Shown here one piece after another: positions 1 through 13,300 of a stretch of 64,000 nt of DNA; the first letter of the stretch is position 1; every line of letters starts with the position of its first letter. The notes beneath the pieces were generated by a model. That model searched no databases and was not told where the DNA came from. It worked only from the letters and a program-made list of their open reading frames with translations. Both the position numbers and the translations under genes were made by a program. This DNA comes from Pterobdella sp. o SKG-2022 (lineage: Eukaryota; Annelida; Clitellata; Hirudinida; Piscicolidae), in contig OZ038326.1 of assembly GCA_964035795.1 (NCBI GenBank), positions 3,131,259-3,195,258 on the forward strand, in the 5' to 3' direction.

Positions 1-3000
1 CAAACTAATTTTTGTGCTTTTAAAGAGAGATTTTTAAAAATAATATTAAAACCAAAAAAATACAGGTTTCGTTTTTGACATTATTGTTATTATTAGATAC
101 AAGTTGAAAATAATTAATTGTTTGAAAATTATAGATATATTTCTTGATTAAAAATTAAAAATTTTTTCATTAAAAAAATGAATTTTATATAAAAAAAATT
201 GGACCCAGTACTATCTCATTAACATTAAGATCTCCAGGCAAAAGATATGCTCAAATTCAACTAAAAAAACCTATTAAAATTGAAATTCAAAATCTAATCA
301 AAACCTATCTACTAAAAATGTTGAATTACATCGAATAAAACGAGAAAATTACACGTTGGAACTACTGAAAAAAAGGACACACGCAGAAATGTCTTCTCAA
401 GACAGACCTAAACTTATGGGATGTAAGTTGTTTTGTTATGTTGGATTTAAGAGTTATAGCTTTTCCATTAGTTTTTATCGTTGTGTAGCTGATTAGTTTT
501 AAAGAATTACTGACAAACATCATTTTTCTATGAAAGAATTTGTGTGAGGAATTTATTTTAACTAGTGTAATCTATTTCAAGTAAGGATTTCATTTTGAAA
601 ACTAAATTATCTGTTTCAATTCAATTTCAATTTTGTTTCAAGTACGTCGAAACTAAAAAGAATACAAGCTTCAAAATTATGAATCCTTCATTGGCTCTCA
701 ATATCATTCAATAAAAGCTAACAGTTCAACAAATTAAATTCACCGATCCACAATATAAATATATTAAACAGCTTATGAAAAGTCATTGAATTTATAACAT
801 AAACAAGACTGTAGTTACACAAGGTAGAAATAGATTTATACAACTAATAATAGTCTAGGGAGTTTAATATCGATACTTGAAATGTCACTGGGTGTTAGAT
901 AATATTTCTAAAGTTTTAGACTAGTTTAATGCATAAACTTCATTTTTGATTAATAACATGGGTTTTATATAACTGGCTGTACAATTCTGAAGTCTATGTT
1001 GTTTGGGGATGTTTCAGAAGTGAAGAAATATTTGGTTTCATAGGTTGAAAAACGTTTTCTGAATAATTCAAATTTTTGAGTTATATGGCTTAAACAAATT
1101 CGAATAAGTTTTTTTTTTGGTTTCTTACTCACTAATTCAAAATTGAAGCTATAAAAGTAAACTCAAAAATAGCAATAAAATAATTTTTCAATTAAAATAA
1201 AATAAAACCCAACATTAGAATTTACTTTGTATTCTATTTTGCATTATAAATAGTGTCGAAGGCAATTTGGGATTATGGATGCGAGGTGTGTATAAGAAAT
1301 AGGAAGATTTATGATTATAAAGGGAGTTTTGTGTTGCTATTTATGCGTGCAGTGTGAATTTGTGTAAGCTATAACAGTGGAATATACATGATATCACGAG
1401 CTTTTGATAGGTTCCAATGATTTTTTTGTTCGTTTTTATGTTGAGGGTTTTCATATTTATTTATATGTGAATTCAAAAATTAACAAGATTATAAAACTAT
1501 ATTTACTCCATTTTTAACTTGGCTTTTTACTAAAATCGATATAAAAAGGTTGAAATTTTAATATAGAATATAAAAAAGCAGAAAAAAATTAACTTTTTTC
1601 AGAAACTTTAATTAGATCCGCTGGTGTCAAAGTGGCCCCAATGCATCAATCTTCAAGTCCTGTATGTGTCATTATGTGTGAAATTAATCTAGATTGATTC
1701 TTTGAAGACACCTCACATTGGTCTACATGATTCTAATAGAATTTAACATCACTATAATCATACTATTGTATTGTATGTGGACAACACTATAATTGTATTC
1801 AATTATTGTATTGTTAACGGAACCACTATAATCCTGCTCATTATATTCTAGGTATTACTAAACTTTCCTTGCATTCTGGACTAAATAATAATACCCTTCA
1901 CAACACACATCAAAATGAAGTTTGGTTTTTAAATGAGATTATTTTCACAAATCTACGCAGCAACCCACACGCGATGCCAATATCTGTCAAAAAAATTCAA
2001 ATTTTTATATGAAAAAAAAGCAGCATTACCAAAAAATGTAGATATATCAGATAATTTAAAAATGAAAAGAAAATCAAAAATGCGTACATATTTGTACGCT
2101 GAAGTGGAAAGTTAAACAAATGCTTGAGATAAATTAGATTAGGCCGGAGATCTTTAGGGCAATCAATTTGCGATATAAAGGGATCCTTGTCCTACAAACT
2201 ATTATTTTTTCTTTTTTTCATTCTTCCAATGAATTTTGCACGTTGTTTTATAACTCTTATGATCTTTATTTATTCACTTTGTGTTTGGATTGAACGATGT
2301 TTTATTTGGAGGTTTTGTTGCGGATGAAGTGAAAATGAAGAAAAAATTTTTTTGTAGAAATGTCATTAAAAATAATGAACGTCATACACGAGCTTAAAGA
2401 TAAAATCTTTGCAGGAAAGGTTTTAATAATTGAAAAGCCGCAGTGAATACAGATTTTGAAGGTTTTTTCCAAATATTTGCTCAAAACTGTCATGAAAAAT
2501 TTTGATCAAAAAGAATATTATATTTTTTCAAAATAGAAAAAAATATCTAAATCAAATTCAATACAAAATATATTCAATAATCCTGAAAATGAAAACAAAT
2601 AAAAATATCTCAAGCATGCTTGGATCAATGTTTTATTGATTGCAACCTTTGAAACCAGATATAATAGCGTATCTTACTAGGATCATTGTATTCAATGGAC
2701 TGCCATCCAAAACCATTACAAATGCAAAAAATTTAGAGGAGTTGAAATATTCTATTGAATCACTTCGTTTGTTCAATTCATCTTTTTGGAGATATAAATT
2801 AGAGAATTATTTTTAAACTTAAAAATGCAATTCTTTAAAAATGTATGAAAATATAGCTTTCAAAATGTTTTTTAATTGGCAATAGAAATTTTCGAAATTA
2901 CTTTAAACACAAAAATATATTTTCTAAGAATCTCCCAATATCAATCAACCTAATTACTCCAACAAATGTTTGCTTCGTATGTTAAACATTAGCCTCAAAA

Positions 3001-3449
3001 TGGGAATTAAAAACATCAAACTAGTTTTTGACATGTATTTCCATTAAAAAACTAAACTTTTTTTTACCAGAGATAATCATCACCAGACACATTAATTAAT
3101 TCATAAGATACTTCGAGTCATAATTTGAAGTTTATTACTAAAAAAGTGAAACGCCAATTGGATTTTAAAAAATGCTTTTTTCAACTTCCAATTTGAAATA
3201 TAAGGTCTCTATCTATCAATCAAATGCGTTAAATAGTCTTTTACGCTGTGTATTAACAACAACGAAAATGCTTGATGGTATAAGTCAAACCAAGCCACAG
3301 TAGTGCGAATGCTGATGCCAAACGATGACAAGGAAATTCACCTGAACCATTATAAATTTTTTATAAAAATCTTTATATTGTTTTTGATACATTAAATAAT
3401 ACAGTAACTGATACGCAAAATAATAAATCAACTAACATCAATTTTAAAG
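1..3449. other. AT-rich stretch, weak exon candidates only
   Basis: No gene can be supported here. Two short segments could be upstream exons of the gene ending at 4329. One has an ATG at 390 and a good GTAAGT donor near 422. The other lies around 1627-1658 and is followed by a GTATGT donor. They join in frame if the acceptor is the AG just before 1627, but the next link to 3450 was not found. Another open segment near 2682-2816 follows an AG. All three are within what chance gives in DNA this AT-rich. Confidence 0.3.
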
Positions 3450-4329
3450 TCCGAAAGAAGGACAAAGGTCGTTTGTGGGCTCGTCTTGTGGTCAGAGTGA
3501 ATGGCTTGAAGCAGGGCAGAGATCAGATCAAAGTCTTTTTTCCGAGCTCCAAGTAAATGCATTTAAAAACAATTAGAAACTTTCGTGCTGAGTTTGACTA
3601 CGGCATTTGGTATTTTAAAAAGAAACGTTTTATGTATATTTTTAGTGTGTATATTTTTCAAAATTCAAGTACATATGTATCACATAGCTTAGTTTTAAAT
3701 ATTTTTTGAATTAAGTTTAAAGCTATTAACCACAATAAATTAACTCCAGATTTGAACCTCTGTTAGTTACATTGAACGATGAGACTTTGACCAACAAATA
3801 CCTTCCTAATGATATACTTGTACTACCAAGCAACTTCAAAGTAATTAGTTTCTGCATCCAATTACATCTGTTTATTTTAAATTAAACATTTTTTCCATTT
3901 ATCATTCATTTTTCCCATGAGTTTTTAATTGTTTTTTAACTTTTTTACAGTTTAAGCTTCATTACACCATTTTACAAAACCAAAGTACATCACTTCTTCC
4001 ACTCATTAACCCCACAAAATTCTTTCTTATAAACCTCACTACTTTACCGTTCTAACACCATTTACTTGCCACAAACCACATCACAGACCCTTAACCAACA
4101 ATCTTCCACACAGGTGAAGTACGGAGACAAAGGAGAAATAAAGATTAACTTGCGGAAGGCAGAAGCAGCAGATTGGGTGGATAGATGGAGTCCTTCACGG
4201 GAGAACAACCCTCCACCATCTCTCAATGGTACCTCCCTTACTTCTGATAGCCGCAGTGACAACTATGGTAGCAGTAAAGGAAGCATTGAAAAATTAGAGT
4301 TTGAGAATTGTAAGATTGAAGAAGAGTAG
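3450..4329 (+). CDS. C-terminal three exons of an unidentified protein
   Basis: Three exons join in frame: about 3450-3552, 3750-3840 and 4114-4329 (stop). Donors are GTAAAT and GTAATT, and acceptors are CTCCAG and CACACAG. The segments are clearly richer in GC than their surroundings. The product is hydrophilic, about 136 residues, with basic first-exon sequence (VRKKDKGRLW), a middle exon (FEPLLVTLNDE) and an acidic, Ser/Asn-rich tail ending KIEEE. I do not recognise the family, and no membrane segment or catalytic motif is visible. The acceptor of the first exon is uncertain, because the frame stays open to an alternative AG at 3404. An AATAAA lies at 4471. The 5' part of the gene was not traced and may lie left of the window. 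Confidence 0.6.
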
Positions 4330-4470
4330 ATTTGTGTGTTAAAAAGTATTTTTTGAATATTTTGAGTTTAAGTGGTTTATTTTTTGAATGATTTATTTTT
4401 ACTGTATGTATGCTTTTCAATGTAACTTTGCTTCCAGCACATTCAAATTTTCATTCAGATTTTTACTTGA

Positions 4471-4476
4471 AATAAA
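4471..4476 (+). terminator. Polyadenylation signal AATAAA, unidentified gene
   Basis: The hexamer lies 142 bp past the stop codon at 4329. It is the first AATAAA after that stop and is consistent with a short 3' UTR. Confidence 0.4.
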
Positions 4477-6413
4477 TGTACATAAAGACTTTTTTGAAAA
4501 GTGCAGGTTTTTTGGAAGTTTAAAAAGAGAATAAAAAAGTTTTTAAAGAAATCGAACGGTACAACGCTATATTCAAACTATACAAAATAGACTGTAGTTT
4601 TAAATAATTGAAATTGTGTTTTCTAGTTTTTTTGTCAATTTTTCAAGTCAGGATTCTCAGCTGAAAGTTTTGAGCAGCCCCACCAACGACTAAAAAAAAT
4701 TATCTATCTACCAAAAACTTCAGATAACAATGAAAACTCACTGCAAGCAATTAAAAAAAAATCTTTGTGTTTTTATTTTAAGACATCAATATTGATTAGA
4801 AATTGTTTTCTACAGAAGCTACACAGACCAGCGTCCTGTTAAATCTACAAAAGAAAAATTGACTAACACCTATTGAAACCTCTCCTAACCTAAAACCCAT
4901 CTGAGGATAGACCTACTCATATAAAACAATTGAGCTCAAAGGTAGTATTTTATGACTATTTTGACAAGGCCCTTGAGGAACGACTTCGGAAATTTTTCAT
5001 AAATTAATCATAGACACAACAATAGATATTAATAGGTGATATCTTTACTTTCATGTTTGAAATAAATACCATTTCTGCATGAGTTAAAATAATGAATTAA
5101 CTTAGGCAAAAGGTTTCACAATGAAGATAAACTTGAAAAATGTTAGTTTTCATAGTTTTAATACATGCATTGCAGCTTGTTCACGTGTCAATTGCAATAA
5201 GGCTAGCAAAAAATAATTATACTTTTTTTAAAATTGTTTCAAAAATAGTCTCTAGACAATGGTAAATATTGGAAATTTTCCGAGAAAGTTGAACACAACT
5301 ACCATGACATGTCAACAACTGTGCAACATGGTTTAAAGGTCCTCCATTTTAGCTTTAATTTTTTTTTCTAAAACATTCTAATTTCCATTTTTTTAATTGC
5401 AGGTTTAAAACGGGATTGAAGATAATTACTTAATTTTCAAGCTTATATAATTAATGAAATCAAATATTACAGCAACGCATAAACGGACACAATTTAAAAT
5501 AATGACTAAAACTCCTTCAAGCGTTTCCAAGGTTTATTCTTCGTCATTCAATTCAGCGCAGTTATATTTAACTTTGATTGTCATTTCATATGAGTTTTAT
5601 CGATAAAGTAAAGATATATGTTTAGACTGTTTTGATGCATTGTTAGCTCATCGATGAGCAATGCTATGGTGTTAAGACAAGATTTCAAAAATGAATCATT
5701 TTTGACGCATAAAAATGATGAATAACTGAGAGACATGATGTGTAAATTATTTTTTAATAGATTTTCAATAATGTGATTAAATTTGTAACTTACTCACTAC
5801 TACGCTGAGAGTGTACTAAAAAGTTGATATACATTAAAGTATCATAAATTCAATTCTTTTATATAATTACAATAAGAAATCTCTACGAAAGACTTCATTA
5901 AACATGATTTAAACTCAAGGCTTTTCAATGTGAAACGATTGTCTGGATGTGAATTGAAAATCTCATTTCTCCTCTTAGTTTGTACCCTAACATATGTTTA
6001 TGGACCGCAGTAATTTTATTAAAAAACACAATTTATTGATTTTTATTGCGAACTTTTCAAAACACAAGTTTAATCTATAATACCTCGGTGAATAAGAAAA
6101 GTGGAAAGAAAGATTAAACATAACTAATCTTAATGCATACGAATCATTAGTGCATAAATACATGTTTTATTAAGAAGTGTATGCTCAAGTACGCTTTGAA
6201 AAGTAACTCTAATTGATTGTATTGTTAAGCTTGCAATCATTTAGTTCTATTTAATGGCTTGCTTTTTTGAGAAACTTTGTGTAATTTCAAGGTAAAAATT
6301 GTTTTCTATTTACGTTTAACAGTTCGGTTAAAGTTTTGAGCTAGGATATCAATTCTTCTTCAACTTTGTAAAATTACAGTACTTTTTTGAAAGTTTTGAA
6401 ACACATTTGAAAC
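4477..6413. other. Intergenic DNA before fascin
   Basis: AT-rich with no coding-like segment on either strand. It presumably contains the fascin promoter and 5' UTR. No core promoter element could be singled out. Confidence 0.5.
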
Positions 6414-9400
6414 ATGACTTCACACGACCAAGACTGTCAAACGTGGAAAGTAGGCTTAGTGAATCACCAGCTAAAGTATCTCACAGCTGAAACATTCGGC
6501 TTCAAAATCAACTCCTCGGGAGCAACACTGCGTAAGAAACAACTTTGGACAATTGAACATGACCCTCAAGAAGAAGACACTATATATATAAAAAGCCATT
6601 TGGGAAAATATCTGGCTGGAGATAAAAAAGGGAATGCTACTTGTGATTCTGATGAGAAGGGAGAAGCAGAAAAGTTTATCATATATTACTGTCCAGACCA
6701 GTCGGGAAGATGGGCTATTGCCAACAGGAGTTCAGGGTTGTATTTGGGAGGAACAGACGAAATAGTGCAGTGTCATGAAAAGCAGCCTGGTGCCCCTGAA
6801 TGGTGGTATGCACACATCGCCATCCATCCCCAGGTTGGGTCTCATGCTTTTGAATGTATTGTTGGTTTATTTGAAATTTTTTTGATTCATTAGTAATCTC
6901 TGAACCTCACCACAAACCGTTTCAAGATCAACTTGTACAACTTCGGAAGACAGAAGTACGCCCGATTAAACATGGCGACTTCAAAGCTGTGCATCAATGA
7001 GATCACTCCTTGGGGGGCTGACGCTCTCATCACTATTGAGTTCATCGAAGGCAAGTACGGAGTGAAGACTTGCGATGACAGGTATCTTCATTACAACGGG
7101 TCCCTGGTCAGTGAACCCTCCGTTGACACCCTCTTCACCATTGAGCTAAAGTCTGGTCAGTATTTCGGACTGGCTCTTAAGGACTCTTCTGGGAAGTACC
7201 TCACCGCCATTGGAAAAGTAACATTCATATCGACTTAAACGTTGAAAATATCACATCATTATCGATTTGCATTGTTTGTGAAGGATGGTGTGTTACAAAG
7301 CAAAAACAAAAGCGTTGGAAAAGATGAACTTTTCTCGATAGAAGACAGCCAAGCGCAGGCTCACTTTGTAGCTCACAATGGAAAAGTTGTGTCTCTAAAA
7401 CAAGGTATAAGCGTTGTTAAATCTGATATTAAACTAGTATGAAGAATCATGATTAAAAACTTAATATTTTTGTCTTAAAACTCCTTCCACCAAATTCTCG
7501 ACTGCAGGCATCGATATGTCAGCTAATCAAGACTGTGACTATGACGAGCTGGGAGACAAGGAAACGTTCCAGATAGAGTTCTATGGAAGGAACAACCAAT
7601 GGAAAATCAAGACTTGCGAACACAACTACTGGGCCTTTGACCCTGCCTCCAATGGCATCCAATGTGTTGGCAGTGGCAGGTGGGAGATTCAACTTCATTC
7701 ATACACTTGTATAAAATAGATTTCAGTTTAATCTATAATTTATTTGAAAATCAACATTTATTTAAAATAGTTCTCATTTCTAACCACGATTTAGTTTATT
7801 TAAAATAGCTTTCAATCCTATTCATGATTTATTAAACCACCAACCACAACACCAGCAACCCAAACGAACTTTTTACTGTGGACTGGCTTTCAAATGGAGC
7901 TGTCACTCTGAAAGCGAGCAATGGAAAGTACGTGTCAGCCAAGATGAATGGCAGTCTGTATGCACAGAGCGACTCCGCGTCAGAAAAAGAACACTTCTAC
8001 GTCAAGGTCGGGTCATTATGGTTGAAGTTTCAAATGTTTTGTTGTTTCTCATGGGGATAATTTAAAAACTGTTTCATGTTTTTTTTTAATATCCTGCTTA
8101 TTGTTCATAATTCAATGAAGATTGGTAGTAAAAAGCTTTGTGTTTCATAATTAATTTTAAAATTCAAACGATTCAACTTTTTATTCACTTGCAGGTTATA
8201 AACAGGCCGATCTTAGTCTTGAAGTCTGAATATGGCTTCGTGGGATTCAAATCTTCCAATAATCCAAGGTTCCTTCGTTTAAAAAACTCTAAAGATTAAC
8301 CTGAAACATCTTCATCGTGTTAAATTCATTTTCACATAGTTCACTCCAATTCGACACTGATTTTCACACAGATATGAATGCAACAAAACCTACTATGACG
8401 TGATCTTTGTTGAAAACAGCACTGAGAAAAAGTCTTCAGAATACTTTTTAAAGGGTGGGTCTGACCTTTTTGCGATTGATATTAATGTTTGTAAGGTTTG
8501 CACTTATTTTAGCTTTAATGATTTCAAAATTTTACGTCTTAAATATAAAACGAAGAGAGACGTGCATTTTTCTGAAGTATAATCATACCTTGTATGGAAG
8601 CTTGAAAATATAAAGATCCAACCCGATATAATTGAAACAAAGTGTTTACTTACTCCAGTGAGAATCCAATATTTATTCTATATCTTCTACATAGTTCGAA
8701 AAGTATTGTACAAAAAGATTTTTTGTGGATATTAAAGTTTTTCATTTTATCAATCAAATTTTTTCAATTTTTACGTCAATTCGTAAGATTTTTAATAGAT
8801 TTATTGAGATAGCACAAATACCTAAAAGTTTTGATAAATTTAGCTTTATCATGTCTTCTCTCATATCCAGTTAGGACTGCCATAAATCTTATGCTAAACT
8901 TAGTTATAATTATAGTTTTCAATACTGTTTTAAAAAATTTATTTAAAATTGACGTGGAAGTTTTCTAAAAGGTTGTTTATTATTTTTGTTTCGAATTCCT
9001 AAATTCAAAAAACAAATTTCAAATAGGAATAATTTATGAACAAAAATTTAATAAAAGAAGCTTAGATAAAACTATAAATAATTCGTTTACTAAATTTAAT
9101 GGAGAAAGCACAAAAGTCAAATTTCCCAAAACACACAAATACCTATGCTAAAAATGGAAACAAAAGCAAAAAATCACACCTAAAAATTGCATAGCAAACC
9201 CCACAATCACGTACTCCATGCACCACCTCAAGGACACAACGGTAGTTACTGGGGTGTGGACAACGAAGGAATGATTGTCGCAAACAGCTCTTCTCCGCAG
9301 CCTTTCATTCTCGAGCTGCGCAAGCATTCCAAAATGGCGATTAAAGCCTCCAACGGGTGCTACTTGATCGGGGAGCAGAATGGAATAATCATGGCCAGGG

Positions 9401-9438
9401 GTAGAGACGTAAGCAAGGCTGTCATGTGGGAGTACTAA
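6414..9438 (+). CDS. FSCN1: Fascin, actin-bundling protein (complete, 8 exons)
   Basis: Fascin cross-links F-actin into tight bundles in filopodia and similar protrusions, using four beta-trefoil domains. Exons are 6414-6833, 6927-7217, 7284-7404, 7508-7679, 7856-8007 (last base about 8006), 8195-8268, 8372-8454 and 9233-9438. All junctions keep frame and give 505 codons, against 493 in human fascin-1. Family landmarks include KYLTAETFGFK near the N-terminus, HIAIHPQ-INLYNF across the first intron, VGKDELFSIE, SANQD, ASNGKYVS, VINRP and the C-terminal tripeptide WEY. The residue aligned with the PKC-site Ser39 of human fascin is a Thr here (inference from a remembered alignment). The first intron is only 93 bp and uses a pyrimidine-poor acceptor (TTCAAG), chosen because it restores the conserved protein. 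The ATG starts the trefoil fold with no signal peptide, so the protein is cytosolic. The symbol denotes the family; which paralogue it is cannot be told. Confidence 0.93.
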
Positions 9439-10394
9439 TGCTTTAATCTGGAGTTCGATCGTGTGGGCATTTGGTAATTTGTGCGGTTCTTAATCTTACG
9501 ATGGTGATATAGTCTTTCTTTTTTTTACTTTTTCACTGTGAAATTATGGGTTTTGAAATCACGTGTTTTTTTAATTGAAATCAAATAAGATTTCAGATTT
9601 GGAATTTGATTTTTTTACTTGTGTAAAATGTTTTTCAATTCGCTAGAAATTGTTGACGCTTTTATACTGGTGACAGTTGACAATGTTTACAGAAAATTCA
9701 AATTTTCCGATTGATAACAGAAATCTTCTACCACTTGGAAAATCTTTTGAAACAACAATTAAAAAACGATAAATAAATTAAAAATTATTACCTGCTAATT
9801 GAGGGAAGTGTTTTCAAACGGTCACGTATAGAAAGCACAATTATAAAAACTGGCAACCATTCCCCTAGTTTATGCTGCCTATTTTGCCATTTCAAGGAAT
9901 ACAAAATTGAAATCAAACTTTTATATTGAAAAAATTGAAGTAATTTTCATCAAACGTTCAAAATAAAATGATATTTCATGGAAAAAGGAGAATAAAATAT
10001 TTAAAATTAAAAGTCAAAGCGGATAATTAATAAATATTAGCACATAAGATAAAAGCATTCATCAACTACAATCTTCCATTCGCTCATTACTCGCCAAATT
10101 TAACACTAATTTCACTAAAAGTTCCTAATTTTACCTTTACTTCCAAAGTTATTTAGTCAAAAATGAAGAAAAAAAATGTGTTTTTTTCGCTTCAACAATG
10201 GCCAAGCAAGCGTAAATAATGTATTGGCTAGCATTTCTAATTAATTTGTATCACGGAAGATAGCAACCGGTGTATGCTTGACTTTTGCTTTGAAGTTTTT
10301 TTACTCTTCAACACGAGCAGAATTGCTAGTATTTGACTGAAAAACGTTTTGCATAAAAATAGTAGCTAAATATATCTAAAAAAATAACGTTCGA
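9439..10394. other. Fascin to SHIPPO gene intergenic region
   Basis: AT-rich. It holds the likely fascin 3' UTR and the upstream region of the SHIPPO gene. No other exon was seen. Confidence 0.5.
9772..9777 (+). terminator. Candidate polyadenylation signal for fascin
   Basis: AATAAA 334 bp past the fascin stop. It is consistent with the 3' end of that transcript, although such hexamers are frequent in this AT-rich DNA. Confidence 0.35.
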
Positions 10395-13300
10395 ATGACA
10401 TTAAAGCCTGAGATAATAACAGCTTCATCTCGCTCCACCCTTTTAACGCCTCCTCTTTTCGGTAAGATTATTTCTCATTCATGTTTTCAATCCATCCATT
10501 AAAACATTAAATTTGTTTAAACATTTTATCCATCTACTAACCGTATCCATTTAAACATCCCGTCCACGTTACGACCTCATTCATCTAAACATTTTATCCA
10601 TTCAATAATCCCATTCATCTAACCTTTAATTCACCTAAACATTCTATTCACCCAACTCTACTACCTATCTTACTTTTTTATTTAACCCTTTTTTTTTTCA
10701 TTCTACCTATACTTTTTTTCCAGCCCATTTCTTCACCTATCATCTCATCAAACCCCTTTTTTCCTCATTCTACCCATCTCTCACCCAGCTCCCTCAGATC
10801 ATAACACACAAGATTCAGTTGGCAACAACAGCAACCAGCAACAAAAAGTCTATAAAAACGGTTGGTTGAAATATTTTTTTCTAAGGCATTTTTTGATAAT
10901 TTTAATGAGCGGAATGTCTGGTCAATAGATTAGGCATTTGATTAATTGGCGGTTTCAAGTTAGCCAGCTCAAAATATATGTTGAATATAGTTTTTCAAAA
11001 TAAGTATTATTATTAAGTAAAAAAAATTTTTTTTTATTTTATCAATTGTTTATATAATCATGAAAAAATGCTTCTATCATCTTTTCTTCTTTTTGATTAA
11101 TATACATCTAAATTTAATAGAAGCTTTTCCACATTTCAAATATTTTTACTGTCGTTTTATTTGAGTAGAAAACCTTTAGGAAAGAATGTTTGGAAAAGCA
11201 AGTATTTATGGAACCTATTAATATTTACCTTGACAGTCAAAAGAATTTTTTCTATTTTTCTGAGCGATCGTAAACAAAAAATAATTTTCTAAACTTGAAA
11301 ACTCGGTTACGGCAAAATTAGTTAGGTTTTTTTCTACTAAGAGAACGTTTGTTTTCTGTGTATATCACACAGAAACAATGAAAGAGAAGCCGAGCGATAA
11401 AACACGTTTTATCATGTCGAGCGGCATTTCATCAATTTAACTTTCTCTCATTATTCCCTCCCTCCATCCGTGCTCGTCACAACACGACTCCCACTAATGA
11501 AACACTCCAGTTGAAACTCGTTAAGTGTGAATATTTATGATACCTATCTCAAGGTGGTGATGCCCGCATCCTCAGTTTTGTGAAAGCGCGACGAGCCTCC
11601 AAAAGACCCGACTCTAGTCCTGGCCCTGCGGCCTATCCCACTCCAGACTTCCAAAAGTTTGTGCGTTTAGTAAAAATTTTTCCACAAATATGCAAAAAAT
11701 ATTTCATAAAAGTTTGTATGAAATTTTAAAAATTCAGTGGAATTCTTTGAAGATAGTTCATTAAATTTTCAAATTCATTTCGTTCTTCTTTTTGTTTGAA
11801 ATAATAAAAGCAAACATTGAAAGAAATAAAATGCGCAAAGCTTTCAGTCGACATTGAACTAAATACAGAATACTAATTCAACCACAAACATATACATATT
11901 GAATAAAGTTGCATTTAGGAAAAATAAAGAGGTACCCTGCAGGTTAAGTACACACCAATCCAGCCCCTGCTTCTCCATCTCCCACCCTCTCCCCCTCTAC
12001 AGAACCCACCACCAAACTCCAGGTTTAAGCACTCGATTTTCATTAAAATTTGGAGCGCATATAAGGTAATTTATCTAGCTTTTTCAGCTAAGCGTTTGAA
12101 TCAAAATGCGAAATTTTTTTAATGAAAATAAATTAATTATGCTCCGCAGCTCCTAACACATACAATGTGGGCAGGATGCTGGGACGCATGGTGAGATCGG
12201 ACAAAAGATCCAGTCCTCAATTCACACTTGGCACTAAAGCCTTATCTTGCCTCGAATCAAAAGCCAGGGTGAACAATCTTTTTAAATTTCTAATGCTGGA
12301 AATATTTTATTTAAGTTTATGAGCACAATTTACAATGGAAAGTTTTATTGAAAATTTTTTCATAGTAATTAAAATTTCAAAACCATTCAAAACCCCATTT
12401 ATATTGTTCTATGGTCGATAAGATGTCCGCCATCGAAATAATTTGTTCCGAGATTGATTCTATTCAAGCAGCTCTCAACACGTTAAAAAGTAGTGTTGAA
12501 CTTAATAAAGTCTGAGGAACCCTCGGTTCCAAAAAAAAAAGGGCGAAAGCCGAAGACTATGATCACTTCATCTTCTTCACTTTTCTCGCCTACCACATTT
12601 TCTTTGACTACTTCTTATCCTTCAACTACTTTACTTTTCTCGACCACTACATTTACTTCAACTACCACATCTCCTTCAACCACTTTAATCTTCTCAACCA
12701 CTACATCTTCTTCGACTGCCTCAATCTCCTCGACCACAACATCTCCAACTAACTCTTCATCCCATGCAATAACTCCACTCTTCTTAACAACTCCATCTTC
12801 TTCATCAAGCTCAACTTCAACAACTATGACCACTTCTCCAACTTCATCTACAAACATGGCATCATTTTCAACTTCTCCATCTCCTGCTTCTACAACTACT
12901 TCATCTCTTAGTTCAATTAATAATTTTCCATCATTAATTTCACTAGAATCATTTTTACCAATCAATACAATCACATCTACTCTTACTTCTAACTCACCTC
13001 AACCTACTTACAGCACTATTGTTAAGTCAAAAAACAAGCACACCCTTTCTTCTCCACCCACTAACAAAATCTCACACTCACTCCCCCCCAACCATTATAT
13101 AAACCATTCTATCAAGAAAACTCCACCTATAATTAAATATTTGACTAAAATTACTTCCACCACAGGTGAGACTCCAAGTGGGCTCTGCAGAAGATTGGTT
13201 TCATCCATTAACCTTTCTAAACAGACCTTTAAGTCTTATTCCAAGCATGTTCGTGAGTCTACTGATGCCGTTGTCTGGGAAGCTGACTCTGCTGATTCAC

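Noticed and set aside
12615..12974. 119-codon minus-strand acidic Val/Glu-rich frame
   Set aside because: Antisense shadow of the Ser/Thr-rich low-complexity region of LINE ORF1.
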